Source: a bacterium (lineage in GTDB: Bacteria > Electryoneota > RPQS01). Taken from it: a stretch of DNA of 64,000 nt. This document shows, one piece after another, positions 1-7,753 of this stretch. The number at the start of each line of letters is the position of its first letter. Position 1 is the stretch's first letter. Made by a program: the position numbers and the translations under genes. The DNA is taken from positions 286,692 to 350,691 of the forward strand of contig JADKHW010000002.1 in assembly GCA_016721565.1 (NCBI GenBank), read 5' to 3'. Under the pieces are notes generated by a model, which searched no databases, was not told where the DNA came from, and saw only the letters and a program-made list of their open reading frames with translations.

Positions 1-507
1 ACTCCGGCTAACGGATGGGCGATGAAGGCTCCGACATTGACGATCCAATAGAAGATGCCCCACCCTACTGATGAGTTGGTCTTGTCGAGGTTTTGCGCGA
101 GCGAGCCTTGCAGGCCGGGCTTGAAGAATGCGGTGCCTGTTGCCAAGACCAGCACGCCGCCGAAGAAGCCCCAGAACGTGCGCAGGTAGGCCATCATCAG
201 GAAGCCTATGATGTTCATGGTTACGGAGAAGAAGATGGTCTTCTTGTAGCCGTAGCGGTCGGCATAGCCGCCTGTGAACATCGGGAGTATGGACTGGAAG
301 ACGAACCACCATGCGAAGATGGTGCCTTTGTCGGCGGCGGTGAAATGGAGGCCGCCCGGATCGTCGGCCTGCATGATGTACACAGCGACGACGCTGCGGA
401 CGGTGAAATAGGCGAGGCGCTCAAACATCTCGATGACGCAGAGCATCCAGTAGCCCATGCGGAAACCGAACAGAGTGCGGTCCGTAGGAGTTTCGATTGC
501 TGTCATG
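1..507 (-). CDS. POT/MFS peptide transporter, N-terminal part (runs off the window)
   Basis: The first 169 codons of a membrane transporter are read on the minus strand from ATG at 507, and the gene continues past the window edge. The start reads MTAIETPTDRTLFGFRMGYW. It is followed by IEMFERLAYFTVRSV, which resembles the entry motif of proton-coupled oligopeptide (POT/PTR2) transporters, then GGYADRYGYKKT (an MFS loop 2-3 signature) and GTAFFKPGLQGSLAQ, which resembles the PTR2 motif around helix 4. Several hydrophobic helices are visible. The family imports di- and tripeptides with protons across the inner membrane. A second POT gene lies at 26.4-27.8 kb, so the organism probably has several. 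A good promoter lies about 270 bp upstream. The substrate is inferred from family only. Confidence 0.85.
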
Positions 508-778
508 TAGGAAAACGGGGAGGTTTGTGGGGGGAGCGTCGGAGTAATTACTAACAATATATCCGACTTCACGAGAGTATCAAGCCAGATTCGAGTTGGC
601 GCGGCGGAAATGGGTTTTTGGAGAGGCGAGGAGGGGTTGTAAGGGGTTGTTTCTGTGTAAAACGCTAATAATTGACGGAACAGGAGTATTTTATAAACAG
701 GGGGTTAACTTTTGGGGGTGCACCTTTTTTCACAAAGTCTTAGCGCTGGTCACTTGATGTAGGTTTTTTCATTACCCT

Positions 779-807
779 AATATACGACAATTTGAACGCA
801 TGGTCAA
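779..807 (-). promoter_or_regulatory. Predicted sigma-70-like promoter for the POT transporter
   Basis: On the minus strand there is TTGACC (802-807), a 17-base spacer and TATATT (779-784), close to the bacterial consensus. It points towards the transporter starting at 507, which would give a leader of roughly 265 bases. Only the motif supports this call. Confidence 0.45.
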
Positions 808-1459
808 GAGAAATTTTCTGAATATTGAACTTAGGAAGTGTTGAAATTGGGAGTTAGGGAGAAATTTGGGTTTGGGAGGGGCGGGGGCAGCGTCTGTGCC
901 GGGACAGACGCGGTTACGGTTTTCCAGCATTAACTAAAGGTATAATCCTCCTGTTCGTATTGAGCGAAAAACTCTAAGAAGCCAATCGGTCACCGTCAGT
1001 GGCTCTGGAGTGTTCTCCGGAAGATGTTGCTCGTCTCGAAGCTGTTGGCCTGTCGGCCCAACAAATCGAAGAGCTTTAACTCACGTTCGAAACCGATGCA
1101 AGTCTGTATTGAATTGTAAAAGCATTAAATGGATTGGGATATGCAGACAGCAGGGTGAATCTCTGGGCTTGGAACCGGATCAGCCACATCTAAACCTCAT
1201 GGTAGGTGCGGATAAGATTAACCCGAAGTATTGAATCAGGCGCGAGCTGAATGCCCATCATCATAGAGCTTTGTTAGCAAAACAATGCCTCCAAGCCCTG
1301 CATAGTTCCAAGGTCATGCCCTCCTGTTTAGCCTTACCCGACCACCCCATTTGTTTCTGAACCTTTATAGCCCAGAGCACAGCCATGCGTAAACACCGTG
1401 CGTCATTTCGCTATCGACAATTCCTGATAGAACTACCAAAAGCTCCAAACGAACTCAAC

Positions 1460-2113
1460 AGGATACTGAGCAAGTCATGTATTGATCACAGTGAATCCCC
1501 GTTCCGTTAATCGACTGCCCAAACCGCTTTGGGTTGGAGTATTCGCGGGAGTCATCACCCTTAAGATGTCCAACCAAGAAACGGTCTTGCTGACATCTGG
1601 ATAGTCATCGCCTAGTCAGCACTCAAAGTGCAATCTCCGGTGCCCAGTCCCCCCGTGTCGCCTTCAAATAAAGAGTCGGTTGAACTTGGCCAGAATAGCC
1701 GAATGAAAAGATCATATTCAACAACGGAACCCGCAATCAATCCGGTCATCTAAGTTGTACTCGCTTGCCCAAGGAATCCCCGTTTGCGTCGCCAACAATA
1801 TATATGTCCGAAATCAAAGTTGCGGATGCAAAACGCATCCGCCGAAAATAACCGCCACGTGATTTTGGATCCGACATGCAAAACCAAATTCTTGTCCATT
1901 GATATACTTGTTCCATCGGATTCCACTGCATCTTTGTGAGGACACCTTCCGAAGGACTGATAGTCCCAATCATAAACCTCTTCTGAAGCGCTGCAACTCC
2001 AAGCTCTGCTCCGATAAACCTTCTCCATAAAATCGGCAAATGCTTACTCCCAACAACAAAACAGCGAACGCCACCCGCGTCAAAAGATTGAATACAGATT
2101 GGATTCGCGTCAT
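1460..2113 (-). pseudogene. Decayed exported protein
   Basis: The minus strand opens at 2113 with an ATG and a typical signal sequence (MTRIQSVFNLL, then a hydrophobic run, then ICRFYGEG), but the frame stops after 47 codons at 1970. Protein-like sequence continues in other frames: EEVYDWDYQSFGRCPHKD near 1950, a GDANGD motif near 1785 reminiscent of dockerin-type calcium repeats, and DDYPDVSKTVSWLDIL near 1590. At least three frame changes and several stops are needed to join them. I read it as a decayed secreted protein. The family is not recognised and the limits are approximate. Confidence 0.35.
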
Positions 2114-2414
2114 AATCGTGGTCTCCGAGGTGAGGGGTTTCGTTAGTTCCGATGACCTTTGAACAGTTAGGGAGTTTCAGGTGAGATTGTCAAGGGGTGG
2201 CAGACCCCATCCCCCTGCCCCTTCCCCCGTGAACGGAGGAAGGGGAGATCGGAAGCGGAGAGATTCTTCAGGCTGCAGTGGCCTTACCCTACAGGGACAT
2301 GCTGGATGACGACACGTTTAGGGTCAAGATGCACTTGGGAATATCGGGTGGCTTGGGTAGGTCCCTTCGCTTCGCTACGGGATGACAATGTCATTTACGT
2401 CTTCGATCTTGCTT

Positions 2415-2570
2415 GGGGCGGGCGGATTGCCATCCGCCCCTACAAGGGATGCGTGTTGTTCGGCAGGCACGGGGCCAGCCGCTACATTTTTGAGAGCGGA
2501 GCGCACGCAGTGCGGCACTACAAGATACACGACGTCGTTCGGGGCGGGCGGCACGCCTGCCGCCCCTACA
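2415..2570. repeat. Cluster of GC-rich hairpin units ending in CTACA
   Basis: Four consecutive units each end in CTACA, at about 2444, 2486, 2522 and 2570. The first (2415-2444) and last (2541-2570) are nearly the same 30-base palindrome, GGGGCGGGCGG...CCGCCCCTACA, with different loop bases. The two middle units are weaker relatives. This resembles REP-type intergenic repeats. The translated ORFs here are low-complexity and are not genes. Confidence 0.5.
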
Positions 2571-2641
2571 GCTTAAAGGCAGGTCGTGCTTGCGTGGCAG
2601 AAGGTGGCGGGCTTGCATAACCGGGAGTTCGGTGAAATTGT

Positions 2642-2677
2642 AACAAAAAACACGAGCTTCCACTCGTGTTTTTTGTT
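2642..2677. terminator. Bidirectional hairpin terminator
   Basis: A 15-bp perfect stem (2642-2656 with 2663-2677) has a 6-base loop, a GC core CACGAG/CTCGTG and A/T-rich outer arms, so either strand ends in a T-run. It lies beyond the pepF-like remnant. Confidence 0.6.
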
Positions 2678-2697
2678 GTGGACCCGCAGGCAGGAGT

Positions 2698-2763
2698 CTA
2701 AATGCGCTTGGTCTGTTTTAGAAGTTTTCCCATCTCGTTCACGAGTTCGGCGAGCTTCTCTCA
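2698..2763 (-). pseudogene. 3' remnant of an oligoendopeptidase F gene
   Basis: The minus strand reads EKLAELVNEMGKLLKQTKRI followed by a stop at 2698-2700. The intact pepF gene at 23.9 kb ends KKLSELVDEMEKLLKQTKRI. The DNA of the two stretches is also clearly related. Upstream of the remnant the frame closes with a stop and the similarity ends, so only the last 20 or so codons survive. It is probably what remains of a duplicated or rearranged peptidase gene. Confidence 0.65.
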
Positions 2764-2797
2764 AAATCGCGCACATTTATTGCTTGGAATCGACAGA

Positions 2798-2827
2798 CCA
2801 AGAAAGCCCCCGTTGGGGCTTTCTTGG
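2798..2827. terminator. Hairpin terminator downstream of the giant repeat protein
   Basis: A perfect 13-bp stem CCAAGAAAGCCCC / GGGGCTTTCTTGG surrounds a CGTT loop, with T-rich flanks. It sits about 30 bases past the stop of the minus-strand gene ending at 2857 and is its likely transcription end. Confidence 0.7.
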
Positions 2828-2856
2828 TTTAGTCTATCTTTTGGACACAATTCCGA

Positions 2857-5800
2857 TCAGTGTCGCAAACTGACCTCGCTCTTCGCACTTGGTGCCGACA
2901 TCAAACCGGGAGTACCGGCTGAAGCAACGACTTTGTAGAACATTGTTCGATTGGCAGGATTGAGCGGAATGGTGATCGAATTCGTTGTTGTCGTGCCTTC
3001 AAGCGTCGTGTATGGGCCTTGAAATTCGATTGCGGAATAGAGTTGGAACTCGGGAGCAAATCCATTGGCGCGCCACCTAAAGGTGATTTGGGCCGACAGT
3101 GGGTCGTAACGAATCGTAAGCGAGTCAGGAGGAAGCAACTCGATCACTGTTAGCGCAAGCGGGAAAGAGATTGAATCTTGCGCGACACTGTTGGATTCAA
3201 TAACTAAACTCCCTGAGTACGTTCCTGTCGCTAACCCGGCTGAATTGAACAAGACTGGAACTGAAACGCATGTGTTTGGCTCAATGAGTCCGTAGGGTTG
3301 ACCCGGAACGGAGCACCAATCAGGAATCTTATAGAACCGAACGGCCAATGACGGAATAAGAAAGGTGCCGTTAAAAGCTGCTGAGTGGCCAATCGTTCCG
3401 GCGGCATTTTCAATTCCGATGGTGCAGCTTCCCACATCTCCAAGAAGCGTACGATACTGCACGACGATGTCGCCATATGAATAGAGAATAGCCTGGAACG
3501 TGCAATGACCACCTGAGGCCACAATATTCATGCTATCCCATTGGACGATGAACCTGTGATGTGTCGGATCGGAAAAGTACAATATTCGACTGGCTGCGTC
3601 GGGCTGAAGATCGTCCCAGAACGCGGCAATCATATTGTTCGGAGTCGTAATTGACGGCAATGATGTGTTTAGCGGATCCAAACTAATCGCGCCAAACTGA
3701 AGATTACCATTTGTAGTAATCGATACCGAATCATAGGCGACACCATAGAACACGAACGGAAACGGCAGCGCAACATTTTTCGCAGTATCGCTTGCAGTCA
3801 ATCCTGCATCCGAACCTGAGGCTACGATGTCGGACCAAGCATACACAGGGCCATCAGGTTCACGGGAATCTTTCCAACGGTATCCAAAGGCATCGGCGCC
3901 CGCAAAATTATCGAGAGGAGTCGCGCCGTCGCGATCGCCAATTATTGTTGGAGTTGCTTGCACAACTCCGGCGTGATAACGCAGGGGGCATGTACCGGTA
4001 TTACACAATTGAATTGAATCAAGCTGCGAAAGACCGAACGGCACTGCCGATTCAAGCGGAACAATTTGAGTTTGCACTAAAGCTGTTCCGTCACATGGCG
4101 GGTTGGTCGAGAAGCGAATCGCTCGTTGATTACCGATTCCAAATGCCGACGGCTGTGTTACGCCATTGCATTGCACATTGTGGTAAGTGAAGCTATTGGC
4201 GGTCATACCGACAGAGCAGGTTGACGTCAATCCGAGGCTATCGTACTGGAATGTGATCTCGTTATCACCTGTAACCGTCGGGAAATATGCCTGATCGTAG
4301 AAGATGCACTCAAACGTTTCCAGAGTGCCACGCGGACTAAAGTGATCGGAATGGTAGTTTTCGATAATGAATGTGTGTTCATCCGGTCTGTATTGCGTGG
4401 CAATTTGCTGAACAGCCAGAGTGGGGAATAGATTGTCCCAATATGGGTAAACACCGGCAGGCATTGCGGCTTGCGGAAAACAGTTGTCCAGTGAGTTTGT
4501 CGAACCTGCGGTGAACGTGATAAAGCCGTTAGATCCGATGTAGTACTGGCTGTAAGTTGCGCCGTAGAACTTTACCGGGAATGGGAAAAGGTAAGGACCA
4601 ACGAAACTATTGTCGGTGAAGCCGTGCACCGCATCACCCGATCCGCCTTGATAAGGCGACACGGTTTTCCATTCATACACAGGGCCAGCCAAATCCGAGT
4701 TTTCACAAGCGAAATAGCCATACATGTCTGGAGGCGAACAGACGAATCTTGGATCTGTAACAAGCGTGATGTTTTGCGTCGTGGTTGATCCGCTGTTGAC
4801 GATGACTCCGAAAGCTTGTCCCGGAGCACAACCTTGGTATGTTACGTTGATCGTATAGGTACCGGGAGCGAGAGTTGAAAACGAAAAAAATCCAAGCGCA
4901 TCGCTCAAAACGGGGGCGGGAATAGTAGGGCCGGACAGCGACACGGTTGCGTCGGCGGCTGGGCCACCGCTACACGACGTTACGAGGCCGTTAAGCCCAC
5001 CAAAACTTAGGAGGGAGAAATTTTGCGCTGTTGTGACCCCACTCGTCAGCACGATTCCGGTCACTCTACCCGTCACGCAACCTGGGAAGTCTGCTGTCAC
5101 GTTGTAACTTCCGGGAAGCAATCCCGTAAACATATAATACCCTGTGCTGTCAGCAATCACAGGAGTAGGATTACTCGGCCCGGCTGTCAAGACAACGGTT
5201 GCGAAAGCGGCAGGTTCGCCGATGCAGTTGATCACGTGTCCTTCGATTGCAGCTAATGGCGCGAGTGTAAGGTTTTGAATTGCAGCATTTCCGCTGATGA
5301 TTGAAATGCCGCCAACTTGCCCGGTCAAACAGCTGGGGTAGGTCACTGTGAGGACATAGGTTCCGGCAATGAGTGGTGCAAACGTGTAGTGCCCGAGACT
5401 GTCCGCAATTTGTACAGGGGGAACAGTTGGTCCGCCTGTTAACGTGCATGTCGCGCCGGCTGCGGGAACCGCGCTGCAATTTGTAATCGTTCCGCTCAGT
5501 GATGCGAAACTCTGTAACGAGAAATTGCGCGTATTCAATCCATTTGCGATTACGACGGAGTTAATAGTGCTGGGAACACAACCAGCTTGCTCTACTGCAA
5601 CATTATGCAAACCTGCTACCAGATTCAAGAATTGGTATGCGCCCGTCGAGTCGGTTACCGTGCCACGCGGGCCGCTTGGTCCCGTTGTGATTGCGACTGA
5701 GGCGCCAATCGAAGGCAAACCAGAACACGAGGTAACAATGCCCTGCAAATAAGGCGGCGCCTGCAACGTGAGATTTCTTACAACCACGCCACTGCTGACG

Positions 5801-6960
5801 ACAATCCCGGTGATGCTGCCATTGAGACAACCGGGGTAAGTCACGGACACGATATAGGTGCCTGACGCGAGCAATGGAAACGAGTAGAATCCCGCCGCAT
5901 CAGTTTGTTGAGAAGGCGGATGCGTCGGACCGCCGCTTAGTGACACTGTTGCATCAACCGCAGGGCCGCCAAGACAGGAAGTAATTGTGCCTTGAATAGT
6001 TCCCAACGGCGACAGCGTGACATTACGCGTGTTGATTCCTGATATCACCACAACTCCGGAAACCGTCGATGTCAAGCAGGTTGCGTACGCCACTGTAAAC
6101 GTGTAGGTGCCTGGCAATAGTCCGGAGAAACTGAATAATCCGTTTGCATCCGTTGTCGTCGCGGGCGGATGTGTTGGACCCACAGTTATGTTCACCGTTG
6201 CGCCGGCAGCCGATCCACCGGAACATGACGTCACCGTGCCCTGCAAAGTTCCGAATGGTGACAATGTAAAGTTGCGTGTCGTTGTGCCGCCGCTTGTAAC
6301 CACTTGCCCCGTTGCGGGAGTTGACGTGAGACATGACGGGAAGCTGCAACTGACGGTGTAAGTACCTGCTGGAAGACTAAACGCATAGTGCCCTGCTGCA
6401 TCGGTGAGTTGTGTCGGCGGAGTGTACACACCCGCGCTGACAGACATCGTAGCTCCAACAGCTGGGCCACCGGAGCAGGATGTGACGATGCCTTCGAGAG
6501 TGCCCGGCGCATTCAATGTCAGATTTGCAGTCTGCGCCTGCGAAGGGACAAAGTTCAATCCTGCTTGCGTGATATCTGAACACGGGTACTTGCGACCCAA
6601 GAGTGAGTATGCGCCCGGCGCAACGGTCGTTGTGAAGAAGCCGTTGATGTCTGTTGTTAACGGCAGATGCGGATTGCCGGGGAAAGATACTGTAGCGTTC
6701 GAGGCTGGGCCGCCTGTGCAGTTTGTAACAGTGCCGGACAATGTTGCCATGTAAACCGAGCCTATACCACCATACGAGACGACGTCGCCCTCGTTCCAGC
6801 CATGCGAGTTTACATCTGGATTGTTGTGCGAATAGTACTCGCTGAAGATTGTACCGTTCTGAATACCAGTCGTGTAATTCGTTTCAGCGGCAACCTTTTG
6901 AACAACTTGGATGCGAATCTGACTGTTTCCATTCTGATCGGCGTTCGTTGTGGCGTCGTA
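2857..6960 (-). CDS. Giant exported tandem-module protein, main part (after an in-frame TAG)
   Basis: This is the larger part of one gene whose true start is at 7707. The two parts share a frame and are separated only by a TAG at 6961-6963. The first ATG after the stop is at 6750. From about 6750 down there are eight tandem modules of about 80 residues, each starting like GTVTSCSGGPAxGATV and holding a second Cys in a YPxCLT-type motif. These are carboxypeptidase-regulatory-like beta-sandwich modules, plausibly with one disulfide each. Two larger nidogen-like domains follow (FYGATYSQYYIGSNGFITF; FYGVAYDSVSITTNGNLQF), each with a WD motif, then an Ig-like stretch and a C-terminal region (SLTIRYDPLSAQITFRWR). 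I see no T9SS sorting tail. It is probably a surface or secreted protein next to a secreted protease. Its function is unknown. Confidence 0.75.
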   Translation of the reverse strand, partial: YDATTNADQNGNSQIRIQVVQKVAAETNYTTGIQNGTIFSEYYSHNNPDVNSHGWNEGDVVSYGGIGSVYMATLSGTVTNCTGGPASNATVSFPGNPHLPLTTDINGFFTTTVAPGAYSLLGRKYPCSDITQAGLNFVPSQAQTANLTLNAPGTLEGIVTSCSGGPAVGATMSVSAGVYTPPTQLTDAAGHYAFSLPAGTYTVSCSFPSCLTSTPATGQVVTSGGTTTRNFTLSPFGTLQGTVTSCSGGSAAGATVNITVGPTHPPATTTDANGLFSFSGLLPGTYTFTVAYATCLTSTVSGVVVISGINTRNVTLSPLGTIQGTITSCLGGPAVDATVSLSGGPTHPPSQQTDAAGFYSFPLLASGTYIVSVTYPGCLNGSITGIVVSSGVVVRNLTLQAPPYLQGIVTSCSGLPSIGASVAITTGPSGPRGTVTDSTGAYQFLNLVAGLHNVAVEQAGCVPSTINSVVIANGLNTRNFSLQSFASLSGTITNCSAVPAAGATCTLTGGPTVPPVQIADSLGHYTFAPLIAGTYVLTVTYPSCLTGQVGGISIISGNAAIQNLTLAPLAAIEGHVINCIGEPAAFATVVLTAGPSNPTPVIADSTGYYMFTGLLPGSYNVTADFPGCVTGRVTGIVLTSGVTTAQNFSLLSFGGLNGLVTSCSGGPAADATVSLSGPTIPAPVLSDALGFFSFSTLAPGTYTINVTYQGCAPGQAFGVIVNSGSTTTQNITLVTDPRFVCSPPDMYGYFACENSDLAGPVYEWKTVSPYQGGSGDAVHGFTDNSFVGPYLFPFPVKFYGATYSQYYIGSNGFITFTAGSTNSLDNCFPQAAMPAGVYPYWDNLFPTLAVQQIATQYRPDEHTFIIENYHSDHFSPRGTLETFECIFYDQAYFPTVTGDNEITFQYDSLGLTSTCSVGMTANSFTYHNVQCNGVTQPSAFGIGNQRAIRFSTNPPCDGTALVQTQIVPLESAVPFGLSQLDSIQLCNTGTCPLRYHAGVVQATPTIIGDRDGATPLDNFAGADAFGYRWKDSREPDGPVYAWSDIVASGSDAGLTASDTAKNVALPFPFVFYGVAYDSVSITTNGNLQFGAISLDPLNTSLPSITTPNNMIAAFWDDLQPDAASRILYFSDPTHHRFIVQWDSMNIVASGGHCTFQAILYSYGDIVVQYRTLLGDVGSCTIGIENAAGTIGHSAAFNGTFLIPSLAVRFYKIPDWCSVPGQPYGLIEPNTCVSVPVLFNSAGLATGTYSGSLVIESNSVAQDSISFPLALTVIELLPPDSLTIRYDPLSAQITFRWRANGFAPEFQLYSAIEFQGPYTTLEGTTTTNSITIPLNPANRTMFYKVVASAGTPGLMSAPSAKSEVSLRH

Positions 6961-6963
6961 TAA

Positions 6964-7707
6964 CTAAACTTGAAATAACTCTTGATCACCCGTCACGTCA
7001 CGGCCAATTTCAAACCACTCGACGATGAATGCGTGTTCAGCCGAATGGTAATAGTAACAAATATCACCGCCAAGCTCGGTATCAAAATTGTCCCACATTG
7101 CCATGATCGCGTGCCCCATGGACGGATAAGGTAGCGGATCTCCGCGATCGTCGTTATTCGCACCGTCAAAAGTTAGCGCGCCCTCCGAGCTAATGTACAC
7201 TTGTGTGTAATTAACACCATAAAATCGAAAGGTGAACGGGAGTGCAACAGGAACAGAAGTGCGGTCCAATTGATTAGTTGCGGTTCCTGGACCACCGTTT
7301 GAAGGAGAGATTTCAAACCAATTGTACACAACGCCGTTCACGTCGCCGTTCTCGACTGCGCTGTAACCAGCGGCATCAGGAATGCTCGCGGCATTGGTTA
7401 CATCGACAGGAAAAGCAATGTTTTGGGTGGTTGCTGCGCTGACTATGACGCTGTTTTGCGTAATCGCTCCGCAATTCGTGTCTACAACGCGGACGTGATA
7501 TGATCCTTGCTCAATCGAAAACGAGTAGAAACCGGCCGCATTCGTAGTAGCGGCGGGAATTGCCGTTCCGAGCAAAGTTACAGTGGCACCGTTTGCCGGG
7601 CCGCCGGTGCAGCGTGTAATCGTACCAGATAAAACGCCGGGAACGGCGTACGCAAATTGTAAACTTGCGATCAGGACAACAAGCAGAAGCGCGCGAAGCA
7701 GGTTCAT
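6964..7707 (-). CDS. N-terminal part of the giant exported tandem-module protein
   Basis: The start is ATG 7707, after an AGAGAG ribosome-binding site. A clear signal peptide (MNLLRALLLVVLIASLQFAYA) is followed by one carboxypeptidase-regulatory-like module (GTITRCTGGPANGATV, second Cys in DTNCGAI) and a nidogen-like domain (FYGVNYTQVYISSEGALTF, MAMWDNFDTELGGDICYYY). It ends ELFQV-stop. The stop is TAG, and the next in-frame codons read LYDATTNADQNGNSQI. The neighbouring protease gene has ETFQVWLYDAYTNPAPNGNS at the same place, so the TAG replaces a Trp codon (TGG to TAG). Without it the gene would encode about 1,616 residues. It may be a sequencing error, a real nonsense mutation or, less likely, readthrough. 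Confidence 0.75.
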   Translation of the reverse strand: MNLLRALLLVVLIASLQFAYAVPGVLSGTITRCTGGPANGATVTLLGTAIPAATTNAAGFYSFSIEQGSYHVRVVDTNCGAITQNSVIVSAATTQNIAFPVDVTNAASIPDAAGYSAVENGDVNGVVYNWFEISPSNGGPGTATNQLDRTSVPVALPFTFRFYGVNYTQVYISSEGALTFDGANNDDRGDPLPYPSMGHAIMAMWDNFDTELGGDICYYYHSAEHAFIVEWFEIGRDVTGDQELFQV

Positions 7708-7753
7708 CTTAAACTCTCTGTAAAGTGTTCATGGGACGGAAAATGTGACATCA

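Larger units (their letters stand above)
508..2697. other. Long gap with no intact gene
   Basis: I find no intact gene in this 2.2 kb. It holds the promoter listed above, a perfect 8-bp hairpin at 890-911 (GCGTCTGT / ACAGACGC), decayed coding sequence on both strands and a cluster of GC-rich hairpins at 2415-2570. On the plus strand, around 1010-1100, one frame reads SPEDVARLEAVGLSAQQIEE before a stop, which looks like part of a lost gene. The minus-strand remnant at 1460-2113 is listed separately. Confidence 0.5.

Noticed and set aside
93..554. A 153-codon ORF on the plus strand at the window start
   Set aside because: It is antisense to the POT transporter, whose minus-strand translation shows clear family motifs.
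2306..2620. A 104-codon ORF with an apparent protein product
   Set aside because: Its sequence comes from GC-rich palindromic repeats and has no protein-like features.
4760..6750. Tandem DNA repeats or a CRISPR-like array in the giant gene
   Set aside because: The repeats are at protein level. The DNA of the modules has diverged and there are no uniform spacers.
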